This document shows positions 12,435 through 23,420 of a stretch of DNA of 64,000 nucleotides, in pieces. The number at the start of each line of letters is the position of its first letter. Position 1 is the first letter of the stretch. The DNA lies in the NCBI GenBank assembly GCA_051453625.1, contig JBOZIK010000001.1, positions 214,747,321-214,811,320 on the forward strand. Direction: 5' to 3'. Made by a program: the position numbers and the translations under genes. The stretch comes from Welwitschia mirabilis. Lineage: Eukaryota; Gnetophyta; Gnetopsida; Welwitschiales. A model generated the notes under the pieces. It saw only the letters and a list, made by a program, of their open reading frames with translations. It was not told where the DNA came from and did not search any database.

Positions 12435-12586
12435 GGAAGCTTCTATATGAGCAACTAAATGTGATTTTATCCTAATCCTAGGAGTAATTTATATCTAATT
12501 ATAACCTAAATATCCATCTATAAAATGGTAAAAAGGATTTCTTACAAGTTGTACTAAGATACTATTAAAAAATGAGAGAGGAAAAT
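12435..12586 (-). pseudogene. Ty3/gypsy RT, downstream half (element D)
   Basis: The minus strand reads PLSFFNS next to the Copia-1 target duplication, then IDGYLGYN and DKITFSCSYRSF. These correspond to the gypsy RT segment between the D-H-F-P-L-P-F block and the F-x-D-G-Y-S-G-Y-N-Q-I / K-T-T-F-T-C-P-Y-G-T-F blocks. The upstream half is at 22450-22620, on the other side of Copia-1. At 12434 the sequence switches to the LTR of element B, so the remaining RT would lie left of B, outside the window. There is one frameshift between the two blocks and stops replace Gln codons. Confidence 0.8.
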
Positions 12587-14584
12587 TAAGGATTGTTGAA
12601 CTCAGAGGGGAGAGTTAAATGAGTTCTATCAAACAAAAATTTCAATCAAATGAAAAATAAAAAGAATAGTAAAATAAACACCTTACTAATATAATGGGAT
12701 TCTCCAACTTAGGTACATCGACATATAGAAGGTAACTTTCTCTCACACATCTAAATATTCTTGATCTGTAAGAAATAGTAGTTTTTTACTACATCATCAA
12801 TCTTACAACATGAGAGTCTCCTTACCAAATAGCACTTTCTTTCCCTTATAAATTAGTGATTTTATCTCATCACCAACCTTACAATAATGGAAGTGCTTAA
12901 AGTCACAACCTCAAGGCAAACCTGTATAATGGTTGTCTTACAATGAGTTTGATAATATAACAATGGACTTTATAATAATATCAAGAACAAGATAGTTCAA
13001 CAATAAAAGATCCAACAAATATAATACAACAATAATCCTTAATGATGTAACTATGAAGAAGAGCTTGAGTTATTTACTATTGTCATCATCATGAGTGTAG
13101 ACAAATGATAATACAATGTAAGATTCAAGAATAAAAGATTTAGACACAAAGAGTTCCTTTTAAGATTGTATCTTTGATTCTTCATGAGTAGTTAGAATAA
13201 TATATGTGTTCATTCTCTTTTAGCTGTATTCCTTCATTCTATGCCTTTGAAGTTTGATCATTGAAAAGTGTTTAAAATATCTCATTTTTTTGGTNNNNNN
13301 NNNNNNNNNNNNNNNNNNNNNNNNNNNNNNNNNNNNNNNNNNNNNNNNNNNNNNNNNNNNNNNNNNNNNNNNNNNNNNNNNNNNNNNNNNNNNNNNNNNN
13401 NNNNNNNNNNNNNNNNNNNNNNNNNNNNNNNNNNNNNNNNNNNNNNNNNNNNNNNNNNNNNNNNNNNNNNNNNNNNNNNNNNNNNNNNNNNNNNNNNNNN
13501 NNNNNNNNNNNNNNNNNNNNNNNNNNNNNNNNNNNNNNNNNNNNNNNNNNNNNNNNNNNNNNNNNNNNNNNNNNNNNNNNNNNNNNNNNNNNNNNNNNNN
13601 NNNNNNNNNNNNNNNNNNNNNNNNNNNNNNNNNNNNNNNNNNNNNNNNNNNNNNNNNNNNNNNNNNNNNNNNNNNNNNNNNNNNNNNNNNNNNNNNNNNN
13701 NNNNNNNNNNNNNNNNNNNNNNNNNNNNNNNNNNNNNNNNNNNNNNNNNNNNNNNNNNNNNNNNNNNNNNNNNNNNNNNNNNNNNNNNNNNNNNNNNNNN
13801 NNNNNNNNNNNNNNNNNNNNNNNNNNNNNNNNNNNNNNNNNTTTTTTTGTGACATTGTGTCTTTATACTATTAAAGAGAAACTAGTTGTTTGACCTCAAA
13901 TAATAGTCTTTTAAAATTATATTCACTGTGCAATGGATAAAATCATTTAGAAATCTAGCATACATCTTTATTTTTAATTGATATGAACTTTGATCTAATA
14001 TGTCTTCAAAATTCTAAACATCTACTAGTAGTTAGACATCTTTACTTGGTAGACATCTTTAGTAAACTTACTTAGAAATTAATAAAATTTACTATGTATT
14101 ATCTTTGGCCCTATATAATCATGAATCCATCATAGAAACATTGATATATTATCTAAAACATAAAATATTCATGAAAGTATAAAATAATTCTATTACCCAT
14201 TTTAGCTTAACATAGACATTTTCAAACATGTAGGCATCTTTTATTAGTGTCAAATCCAAATTTTAGCCTAGTCGTCTATGATGAGATAGTCATCTTTAAC
14301 CTATGATCTAAAAGCTGATATGTCATAGATGTCTTTAATCTATAGATGTCATCATCATAGATGTCTTTCAATTATATTTGTCTTCTTCATATATATCTTC
14401 CATACTATAGGTATCTTTAAATAACTAACTTTCATTTTCAATTTTGAGCTTTTCCTAAGTATCGTCTTTTAAGATCAAGTATCGACTTGTGTTTATTATG
14501 ATTTGATTTTCTTTACAATGGCTTGTTTATATAATAACAAAAACTATTTGATGAGTGAGATCAAGAAAACTATATTTATCAATA
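12587..14584 (-). repeat. 3' LTR of Copia-1
   Basis: On the minus strand it starts TATTGATAAA (a decayed TGTTGGTAAA) after a purine tract, and ends ...AACAATCCTTA. It aligns with 20016-22449, 30171-31841 and 49493-51145. It includes a 547-N gap. Several AGATGTCT/AGACATCT octamers lie at about 13990-14390, and remnants of the 82-bp repeat lie near 12720-12950. Confidence 0.8.
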
Positions 14585-14600
14585 ATATCCTCCTTTTTAA
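14585..14600 (-). promoter_or_regulatory. Polypurine tract of Copia-1
   Basis: The minus strand reads TTAAAAAGGAGGATAT immediately before the LTR start. The plus-strand Copia-2 has the equivalent AAAAAAGGGAAGAT at 49479-49492. Confidence 0.65.
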
Positions 14601-15000
14601 TGATGTTTAAAGCTTGGAAAATCTCATTTAATCAATTAAACTTAGATATTCATGTTCAAGGTAGACAATCTCATAAGCATGTTTTGAAATAGCATTGGAT
14701 ACATTATGTTTTAACCACTTGAATAACATGTAAATATCAACAAGGTCATTAAAAAATATGTTAACCACTTGAATAACNNNNNNNNNNTCATGAAAATTGT
14801 GCTCAAATTAGAGCATAATATTTTAAAAATAGCCAAAAAGACATACTAGTAAAACATGAGAATGTACCAACAAAAAATTATATTAAAGCATGAAGGTGTG
14901 CTAATAATAAAGTGTGTGAAATAACATCAATGGAATTAACAAAACATTACAATGAGTACCCAATAATAAAAGTGATCATTAATAAATAATAATATTACTC
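14601..15000 (-). other. 3' non-coding region of Copia-1
   Basis: No gene is seen. It corresponds to about 48900-49478 of Copia-2, between the ORF and the purine tract. It has a 10-N gap at 14778-14787 with a short repeated flank. Confidence 0.4.
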
Positions 15001-16920
15001 AAGTATCTAATCCATCATCTTAAAGACAAGTACTCTGAGCTCAACGGGATGTCCTCATGCTAAAACCTAATGTGTTTAACTAAATACAACTGATTATAAC
15101 TAAGTTTCTTAAACCCATTCTCCTTTTTGAATAGCAAAGAAAAGGATCTAACTATCGAGAGTGGAGTCACTTGTGTAATGCATGCCTTCTCTTTCTTCAT
15201 CCCTATCATCATTGCTATCATGAGTGGTAGAATTTTGAATGGTATAAGATCATAAGAATGTTTTAGATAGATTGTGGTGCTTCCTATAAGGATGATGAGA
15301 GGTCTTACCTAAGCCCTCATGGACCTATATCCTCATATGTTAGTACATTTGGGGAGTGTTGAATGTTCTAAAGAAGCTAGCAGTGGCGGTCTCTATAAAG
15401 GATGGTGGTAAAGTAATAGTAACAAATGGTAGTACATGAAGAGACTTTGTATGAGATGGAGGTGATAATGGTATATATAATGAAGGTGAAGATGGTAAGT
15501 ACGATGGTGAAGAGGGTCCAAGAAGTAAAGGTAGCTAAGGAGGGCAATGAATTGGAATATTATGATGTGGATAGTGGAATATAAGAGAATAAACATCTAA
15601 GATCTCAAATCTTATCTCCTATTGATAACTTAACTATGAAGGATAGGAAGCCCATTACTTCCCTTGCACTTATGCCTCTGTGAGAGCCTAGTAACCCCCC
15701 TCAAATTATGCCTCATCTCCTGATTATTTATCTATAAAATCATTACTATTAGCTTCTCTGCCTAAGTTATAACTTATTTTCTATGGAGTTATAAGTACTT
15801 CTTATTATTCTATTTCCTCTTTCAAATCTATGCATGTGGGATTTCTTATCAACTCCTAAGTCTCTAATAATACCACTGCCTCACTAGCTATGGACTTGTG
15901 TTTCTTTAATTTCAATATATCTCTACCAATTTTTCTAATCATTTTTTATATTGCCTTTAAACTCTTCTTGACTAATGACGAGCTATGAGTAGTAGTATAA
16001 TATGATCTATGAAATTGTGAATGCCTCCTACTTATGCCCTTACCTATTGGTACTAGCATTCTTTATTTCTTATTAAACTTAGTTAGGAGTTTCTTCTACT
16101 GAATAAGATTAACTTATAAAAAACTAATAATCAAACTCATAAAACAAGGGTAATCCAAAGTCTGAAGCTTAAAAAATAGCATGCTAATATCCACACACAA
16201 GGTAAAATATAAATTTATGTTTAATCTAATAAGTAAACGGAACATTACAAACATTGAAATTAGCTTGTAATAATTTTAATTACCTTATCTAACTAGAATA
16301 ATATAAAATGCAGTCAAACTACGAATAGACGCATATAAAATTGTATCTTTTCTTTATATATTTTACAAAATTCATTCTAAGGTGTCTAAATAAAACATTA
16401 CTTATATGTCTCTATGATACATTTATAGCTTTAAAAGTAAAAATCTCTTTAAATAAATGACATATAACTAAGATCAGAATCATCTATGCTAAGTAATAAA
16501 TTCATAAAACTAGTAATAATATATAATGAATTACCTCTAACTTTAGTTTAGAATATAATTATGCTATGATTAAATTCATGAAAGTTTGTATAGAACTTCT
16601 TTATTATGGAATTTGCTATAGTCTAGTCTAATTAAATAATTGTTTTCTAGCACGCCATTAGAAGTAAGCTACAAGATAATCTTTATGCTACTTCTGAACT
16701 ATAATTGTTATTTATATAATATAATTTTTTATCCACTTTTATATCTTCTTAATACTGCCTCATGGTAAAAATAAGGCTCATACTATGATTTTTTATGTTT
16801 TAAAGCTTGTTTTTTCCCTCTTGAAATGCTAGCTAACTTTCTTCTAACCATTTTTAAAGATATATAAAAGATCTAAATTAATAATCAACTAAAATGAAAA
16901 GAAATAATAAAAATGTGCAC
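15001..16920 (-). pseudogene. Captured plant ORF in Copia-1, 'putative plant transposon protein' type
   Basis: Near 16640-16450 the minus strand reads SIIKKFYTNFHEFNHS and then TKVRGNSLYIITSFMNLLL. The Copia-2 counterpart (47362-47500) reads LVIKDFYANIHEINERTDV and then QVRDTFLYSIPSFVNSLLG. This fits the pattern V-x-E-F-Y-A-N, then V-R-G-x-x-V-x-F-S, then I-N-x-L-L-G-L of the plant-specific 'putative plant transposon protein' domain (Transposase_32, from memory). The C-terminal part (about 15590-15200) is proline- and serine-rich. The function of this family is not established. Stops and frameshifts make it a pseudogene. It follows an intron-like block and occupies the place where pol or an env-like ORF would be. 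Confidence 0.55.
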
Positions 16921-17830
16921 CTATGCAAATAAAATAACTCTATTCTTACTTGCTATGAAGATGTCTTATAAATTCAAGATGTGTTTCTAGAGGAAACTAA
17001 GAAAATTGTGCTTAAGAAAACATCTGAGAGTGACACCTATTAAGTGAAGACTTGAAAATGAGATTTAGTAGCCTATTTTTCAAATAAAAAGGGTTAAAAC
17101 CCTAGGTTTTTTACACATTTAATGTTTTCAACAATATAGTTAAAACATCTACCTACTAAAACATATCTAAATGTAAAAAGTAAAAATCTATAAATTTCAA
17201 GATGTCTTTTATTAAAAAAATACATTTATCTATTATCAAGATCTCTACTAAATCAAAGACATCTATTTTGATAAATTTAAAAAACATACCTAATCTTATA
17301 AGATATTTATAAAACTTAAGATGTCTAATTCCAAGATGTCTATAAATTTGAATATATCTCTCTGATAGACAACTACAAAAATAAATAAGTCTATAATCAA
17401 AGTTCCTAAAATTTTAAATAATCTATAATTAATATNNNNNNNNNNNNNNNNNNNNNNNNNNNNNNNNNNNNNNNNNNNNNNNNNNNNNNNNNNNNNNNNN
17501 NNNNNNNNNNNNNNNNNNNNNNNNNNNNNNNNNNNAAAAACATACCTAATCTTATAAGACATTTATAAAACTTAAGATGTCTAATTCCAAGATGTCTATA
17601 AATCTAAATACATCTCTCTAATAGACATCTACAAAAATAAATATGTCTATAATGAAAGTTCCTAAAATTTTAAATATTATATGATTAATATAGACATGAT
17701 AATGACACTTCGAAAAAGTGAAATAACAAGCAAATAGTTTAACGTTTACTACATCTAACTATAATTCTAACTCATAATATAATTACAATGTGGAATTGAG
17801 AATTTAAATGATATTACATATTTAACTTAC
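16921..17830 (-). other. Intron-like block in Copia-1
   Basis: On the minus strand the block begins at ATTAG|GTAAGT (17830) and ends ...TTTGCATAG|GTGCAC (16921), both close to plant splice-site consensus. The equivalent block in Copia-2 (46318-46977) begins CAG|GTAAGT and ends TTAAATAG|GTCC. The length here is 910, but removing the gap and the 155-bp duplicate at 17280-17691 leaves about 655, matching the 660 of Copia-2. It is dense in AGATGTCT/AGACATCT octamers. Splicing itself is inferred. Confidence 0.45.
17280..17691. repeat. 155-bp duplicate flanking a 100-N gap
   Basis: Positions 17280-17435 repeat at 17536-17691 around the gap 17436-17535. Copia-2 has only one copy at the matching place, so an assembly artefact is likely. 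Confidence 0.8.
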
Positions 17831-18479
17831 CTAATTGAACAAGGTCTAATCTTCAAGTACCTACACAACTTTGTAAAAATTTTAGTACATAGAGATCTTA
17901 CAAATTCAATACCATGTGGATCATTGGTATATTGCATTATGATATCTTTATTGTGCTTTCTCTGCTATATTAAATCCTTTTCTTTCTAAGACATTCCTTG
18001 TCTAATTCACTTCTTACATGCTTCAGAGATTTGACTATCACTTCTTTTTAATTTAATAAGTTCTCTTACATTTCCTCTTGTAGGTGAGATTTTGAACAAT
18101 CCCTTATTTCCATGTCTAGAATTTCTATGTCATAGCTCTTCTTCATCTATTTTACTTAATAAACATTGGTTTTATTTTTAGAAATATCTTTTAAAGTATA
18201 CATTTGAGTTCCTTATACTAGTAAATAAATCTTTGATATAATTTTGTTTTCTAATAATACAAACATCTTTTATAAATATAACAAAAAATTTGTATTACAA
18301 AGTTAACTAATGCTTAAAATACTATGTTATAAATATACAAAGAATATATCCTTCACCTCTAGTAGATTAACCCCTCCAATAGTACTAATATGACTATTTA
18401 ATGCTTTTATGTTGTCTTCAGATGCCACAATTCCTTTATCTTATTCAACCAAAATAGGAAAGCTATACTTATCTCTTAG
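17831..18479 (-). pseudogene. Copia-1 post-protease coding remnant
   Basis: The minus strand continues from the protease through a lysine/glutamate-rich stretch (about 18130-17950) that aligns with 46090-46317 of Copia-2 and stops at the intron-like GTAAGT. It contains RGNVRELIKLKRSDSQ-like text but no domain I recognise. A short stretch near 17900 loosely resembles an integrase motif but is not kept in the other copy. Confidence 0.4.
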
Positions 18480-18560
18480 CATGTGTCTTGAGCATCCACT
18501 GTTAATGTACCAAATATGCTCCTTCATTGCTCTAAGTGTAATTTATGCTAAAAGTGTTGA
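18480..18560 (-). pseudogene. Copia retropepsin active-site region
   Basis: The minus strand of 18480-18512 reads WYINSGCSRHM, matching the W-Y-L-D-S-G-C-S-R-H-M block at the start of Ty1/copia proteases of SIRE-like elements. The catalytic Asp codon has become Asn (G-to-A). It is preceded by a segment also found in Copia-2 (GYQKKS here, WIPKAKPAL there). The rest of the protease runs to about 18330. Copia-2 has lost this block by deletion. The family enzyme processes Gag-Pol in the particle. Confidence 0.8.
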
Positions 18561-19992
18561 TTTCTTTTGGTACCCATACATTTTTTGATTTATCCTATAT
18601 AAAACATTATACTATTCTACTAGACCTCTTAGCATTATTAGTATAATACCCATTTTTAAATTTCATTATGTACTTATATTGATAATGACCTATAAGCTTC
18701 TTCATGAGTATTAAGTAATTTTTTCATCTTAATACATACTTTTTATAAATTAAGAAACTCTTTAGAAATTAAGTTACATGTTTTTTAAATATCCATCCTT
18801 GGATCATCTTCACTTTCCAAATCATTCTCTTCTTCTAACTCATAATTTTCCTTTGGAAAATGTATAATAGCCATGTAGGAAGAATGATATTTCTCATCAT
18901 TAGATATTTGTTCATCTGCTACTTGTTCATCATCATTCCAAACTATGAAGAAATATCTATTCTTCTTTGGATATTTCTTTTTTTTTTTTCANNNNNNNNN
19001 NATACTTCAAGATTATATGTTCTTGTCCTCCACATATTAAACATTCTACTTTTAAAATATGAAATTTAGAAGAAAAATAAGCATTAATAGAAGACCTACA
19101 TTTGGCTTGAGATCTAGATGATTTTCTAAAATTATACTTTTTGTTTTACTTGTGAGAAAGAAGTTTCTTTACTCTCCTTGTGATAAGGGCAAGTTCCTTA
19201 TCTACTTTATCATCAAATTCATCTTCTTCGTATTCTTCCTTTACCTTTCCTTTTAAACTTTTTTTTTATGCTTTTACTTTTTTTAAAGAGCAATAAGTAT
19301 TTCTTTTAAGAATCCATCTAGTATGAGATTCATTTTATATGTTGCTAGAGCACTCTATATATTTTTTATCTTAATGGTATTGAAATCTCTTGAATATTTC
19401 ATGGCTATAGTTTTAGACCTACATTCAGAGGTTAGAGATCTAACAACTTTTTGTATTAGCTTGGCATCTAGAAGGATTTCACCAATGTTATAAATTTCAT
19501 TTATAATTTTGGAGACTCTTGTAAAGTACTTGTAATTCTCTCTCCATTATTCATTTTAAGATTCTCAAACTGGTTTAGTTATATAAGTAGCTTTGATTGC
19601 TTGATAATGGAAGTTACTTCATATGTTCTAATACGAATGTCTCAAATCTCTTGTGTTGTACTATAGCTTCCTATTCTATTGTACATTTCTATTGTTAAAG
19701 CTTAATAAAGTGCATTTTTGGCTTTAGAATCATACATAAAGCTCATTTTCTCTTTGTATTCTCAATATTTTCTTTACTTGACTTGTGTTATGGTTTTATC
19801 TGTAGCACTTGTTATAGATTTTGTAGGATCTACATATCCTTATTCTATTCTTTATCATATCTAAAACTCAAAATATTGTAAGTATACCTATGTCCTCATC
19901 TTTTAATAGGCATATTTTATTTCATCAAAGAGAAAAGCTCTAACAGATGGCACTCCTTCCATTCTTTACTCAAGAAATTTACTCATTTTCAT
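18561..19992 (-). pseudogene. Copia gag, degenerate (Copia-1)
   Basis: It starts at an ATG at 19992 (MKMSKFLE, then MEGVPSVRAFLFDEIKYAY), which parallels MKMSSFLK... in Copia-2. It carries the copia gag N-terminal pattern (P-S-V-R-P-P-x-F-D-G-x-N-Y-x-x-W-K). Near the C-terminus (19046-19002) it has ECLICGGQEHIILKY, a CX2CX4HX4 zinc knuckle whose last Cys has become Tyr. The knuckle normally binds element RNA. The start was chosen because both copies keep the same N-terminal residues 13-20 bases after the primer site. Several stops, mostly at former Gln or Trp codons, show that it is dead. A 10-N gap interrupts it at 18992-19001. Confidence 0.8.
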
Positions 19993-20001
19993 GAGGACCC
20001 A

Positions 20002-20013
20002 CTCTAATTACCA
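20002..20013 (-). promoter_or_regulatory. Primer-binding site of Copia-1 (tRNA-Met type)
   Basis: The minus strand reads TGGTAATTAGAG two bases after the LTR end, close to the canonical initiator-Met primer site TGGTATCAGAG of copia elements. It sits between the 5' LTR and the gag ATG. Confidence 0.7.
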
Positions 20014-20015
20014 CT

Positions 20016-22449
20016 TAAGGATCATTGAACTTATCGAGGATGAATGATTTCTATTAAATAAAAACTTTAACCAAATATAGAATGAAAAAGCATAGTAAAA
20101 TACACGTCTTATCAAGATAATATGGTTCCCTAACCTATGTATGTCCACATATATAGGGTAGCTTCCTCTCACACCTCTGAATATTCTTAACCTATAAGAA
20201 ATAGTGGTTTTCTAGTGTACTATTAACCTTACAACAATGAGAGTATTCTCATAAGATAGCACTCTTTTCCCCTCAAGGAAATAGTGATTTTGGCTCACCA
20301 CTAACCTTACAACAATAAGAGTCCCCTTGAAAGGAAATGCTCTCTTTCCTTTAGGGAAGTAGGGATTTTGGCTTATTACTAATCTTACAATAATGAGAGT
20401 CTACTTGTAAGGCATATTATCTTTTCCTTAGGTAAATAGTGGTTTTAGATCATTACAGACCTTACAATAATTCAAGTGCTCATAGGTACAACCTTAATGC
20501 ATACCCATATAAGGGTTTTCTTACAATGAATTTGATAATCGAATAATGGACTTTACAATAATATTCAAAAATGAGATACTTCCATAAAAGAACAAAAAAA
20601 TACAATATAATAATAAGCCTAAATGATTTAGCTATGAATAACATCTTGAGTTCCTTGTTGTTATTGTTATCACAAGTGAAAACAAATGATGAAGTAATAT
20701 AGATCCAAGAATAAAAGATGTAGACACCAAGAGTTCCTTGCAAGATGATAGCTTTAATCCTTAATGATTAGTTTTAATCACCCATGCATTCATTTTATTT
20801 TATCTGTNNNNNNNNNNNNNNNNNNNNNNNNNNNNNNNNNNNNNNNNNNNNNNNNNNNNNNNNNNNNNNNNNNNNNNNNNNNNNNNNNNNNNNNNNNNNN
20901 NNNNNNNNNNNNNNNNNNNNNNNNNNNNNNNNNNNNNNNNNNNNNNNNNNNNNNNNNNNNNNNNNNNNNNNNNNNNNNNNNNNNNNNNNNNNNNNNNNNN
21001 NNNNNNNNNNNNNNNNNNNNNNNNNNNNNNNNNNNNNNNNNNNNNNNNNNNNNNNNNNNNNNNNNNNNNNNNNNNNNNNNNNNNNNNNNNNNNNNNNNNN
21101 NNNNNNNNNNNNNNNNNNNNNNNNNNNNNNNNNNNNNNNNNNNNNNNNNNNNNNNNNNNNNNNNNNNNNNNNNNNNNNNNNNNNNNNNNNNNNNNNNNNN
21201 NNNNNNNNNNNNNNNNNNNNNNNNNNNNNNNNNNNNNNNNNNNNNNNNNNNNNNNNNNNNNNNNNNNNNNNNNNNNNNNNNNNNNNNNNNNNNNNNNNNN
21301 NNNNNNNNNNNNNNNNNNNNNNNNNNNNNNNNNNNNNNNNNNNNNNNNNNNNNNNNNNNNNNNNNNNNAATATGATAGCTTTAATCCTTAATGAGTAGTT
21401 TTAATCACCCATGCATTCATTTTATTTTATCTAGATTTGGTTATTATCTTCCTTAGAAATATGATCATTGAAAATCATTTCAAGTGCTGCATTTATTCTT
21501 GACATTATGAATTTATACCCTTAAAGAAAAACTAGTTGTTTGACCTTGAATAATAGATTTTTAAACTTTGTAACTATCATGCAATAGATAGGAGCATCTA
21601 GATATCAAGCATGCATCTTCATTTTTAATTTACATGAACCTTAATCCAAAATATCTTCAAAATTATAGGCATCTACTAACAGTCATATGTCTTCACTTGG
21701 TAGATGTATTTATTAAACTTGCTAAGAAATTGATAAAATTTGCTCTGTATTATCTTTGGCCCTTTGTGATTATGAATTTATTATGGAAAATTTAATATCT
21801 TATCTAAAACATAAAATATTCATAAAAGTAAAAAAGACTCTATTACCTATTCTAGTTTAGCATAGACATCCTGAAACATCTATACATCTTTCATCAGTGT
21901 CAGATCCAACTTTTAGCATAATCATCTTTGATGAGATAGTAATTCTTAACCTATGACCTAAAAGCCATTACATCATAGACATATTTAACCTTTAAACATA
22001 TTCATCATAGATGTTTTCCAATTATAGACATCTTATTCATAGATGTCTTCCATACTACACAAGTATTTAGATAACTACTTTTTNNNNNNNNNNNNNNNNN
22101 NNNNNNNNNNNNNNNNNNNNNNNNNNNNNNNNNNNNNNNNNNNNNNNNNNNNNNNNNNNNNNNNNNNNNNNNNNNNNNNNNNNTCATTAGACATCCTTAA
22201 CCTTTAAACATATTCATCATAGATGTCTTCCAATTATAGAAATCTTATCCATAGATGTCTTCCATACTGCACAAGTATTTAGATAACTACTTTTTCATTT
22301 ATAGTTATGATCTTTTTGTGAGATATTATCTTTGAAGATATGATATCAACTTATACTTATCATGATCTAATTTTTTTTTGCAATGACTTATTTAGACAAT
22401 GGCACAAAATATTTGACATGTGAAATGATCAAAACTAGATTTACCAACA
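20016..22449 (-). repeat. 5' LTR of Copia-1
   Basis: It starts TGTTGGTAAATCTAG at 22449 and ends at 20016. The apparent length of 2434 includes a 561-N gap, a 100-N gap and two gap-flanking duplicates (20743-20807 with 21370-21434; 21972-22083 with 22184-22294), so the real length is probably near 1.65 kb as in Copia-2. It keeps the canonical TG terminus. Confidence 0.8.
20160..20490 (-). repeat. 82-bp tandem repeat in Copia-1 LTR
   Basis: About four imperfect units of the form 'AACCACTATT...AGGAG...ACTCTCA...TTGTAAGG' (minus strand) are spaced roughly 80-85 bases apart. The same array is in the Copia-2 LTRs (31300-31670, 50600-50990). Confidence 0.7.
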
Positions 22450-22620
22450 AAAATGATCCTTTCTTAAAAAAGTGTTAAGTTTTGAGTAATCTATGCACAT
22501 TTTTCATTTAACCACTAGCCTAGTCGGATAAGTTCCTTATACTCATTTAATACTAGGTTAATTTCATTTTACCCCCATTATTTAGGTTGGAATTACTCAT
22601 CTACTGTTCAAGATTAGATA
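22450..22620 (-). pseudogene. Ty3/gypsy RT, upstream half (element D)
   Basis: The minus strand reads LNEYKELIRL and, in another frame, TRLVVK*KMCIDYSKLN and RKDHF, ending at the Copia-1 target site. This is the gypsy RT stretch around V-T-G-W-R-M-C-I-D-Y-R-K-L-N-x-A-T-R-K-D-H-F. Joining across Copia-1 continues directly as PLSF at 12586, so the insertion point is between two conserved RT motifs. The conserved Trp codon is a TGA and there is one frameshift. Confidence 0.85.
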
Positions 22621-23040
22621 GATAATTCCATTACCTAAAAGATTAATCACATTTTTTCCACTACTTATTTTACAGTTAGGTTATTTCAATGTTGGAATTT
22701 AATGGATGATTTAGCATTTTCTATTAAGTAGACATTATGCATACAAATGCTATGGTTAATGTCTCTAATGTCAAATAGCATTCATTTAATGGATTATTTA
22801 TTTTTTTTCAATAGGTTTTATAATTCTTAAGATGTAGACAAATAAAAATTGATTACTTCTAGAAAGTAGAGTAATGGCCTAAGAAAGTATACTTAAGGTA
22901 ATGGTGAAGAGATTTAAGCTCAATGAAGGATTCATTTTATAGAATGGTGTAAAATTCTTATTCTTGAAGAAGATTTAAAGTATAGTAATAATGAAAGTAC
23001 ATGGATGGTTTTTTGTAAACAAGAAGGCTTTCTATTTTAA

Positions 23041-23420
23041 GGCATTAAAAACATTTATCTCCATTTTAATACTACCAAAATATATCTTTATTAAACCATT
23101 CCTATAGTAAGTTAAGCAATTAGAAGTTGCAATTAGGGGTCCTCCTAAGATAATAAAAACTAATTTATTAATTCTATTTTCCATATCTAAGACCATAAAA
23201 TATAATAAAAATAATAGTTATCTACCCTAAGAATGACATCTTCAATTACTCCTAATAGAATTTTCAAGGAATTATCAATAATTGTAGTTTAAATATTGGT
23301 TTTTTAAAGCCCTTCCAAGCCTAATTCTCTATAAGTTCCATAAAGAAGTAGGTTTACATTAGCTTTTAAGTCTGACAAATCTTGCTTAATGTGTTTTTCT
23401 CCAATGGTAATGGTAATTGT
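23041..23420 (-). pseudogene. Ty3/gypsy retropepsin (element D)
   Basis: The minus strand shows SDLKANVNLLLYGTYRELGL (catalytic region, 23376-23350; Asp kept but the following Gly is Lys), then GVIEDVILRVDN, then IILGGPLIATSNCL and YRNGLIKIYFGSIKMEIN. This is the full motif order of a gypsy retropepsin. It is broken by stops and a frameshift. It lies between gag and RT, as expected. Confidence 0.85.

Larger units (their letters stand above)
12587..22449 (-). mobile_element. Copia-1: LTR retrotransposon, minus strand, TSD AAAAT
   Basis: The 5-bp flanks AAAAT (12582-12586 and 22450-22454) are identical. On the minus strand the order is 5' LTR (22449-20016), primer site TGGTAATTAGAG (20013-20002), gag (from 19992), zinc knuckle, protease with NSGCSRHM, an intron-like block, an ORF resembling a plant transposon protein, a purine tract (14600-14585) and the 3' LTR (14584-12587). 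The gag and protease types and the Met-type primer site place it in Ty1/copia, closest in style to SIRE-like elements. I found no RT, RNase H or integrase. It interrupts the RT gene of element D precisely. Confidence 0.85.

Noticed and set aside
15393-15596. Minus-strand 67-codon His/Tyr/Leu-rich ORF
   Set aside because: It is an out-of-frame reading of the Pro/Ser-rich end of the captured ORF in Copia-1.
17890-17935. Minus-strand NDPHGIEF resembling the integrase S-D-H-G-x-E-F motif
   Set aside because: The aligned part of Copia-2 (46210-46250) does not keep it and no other integrase motif is near.
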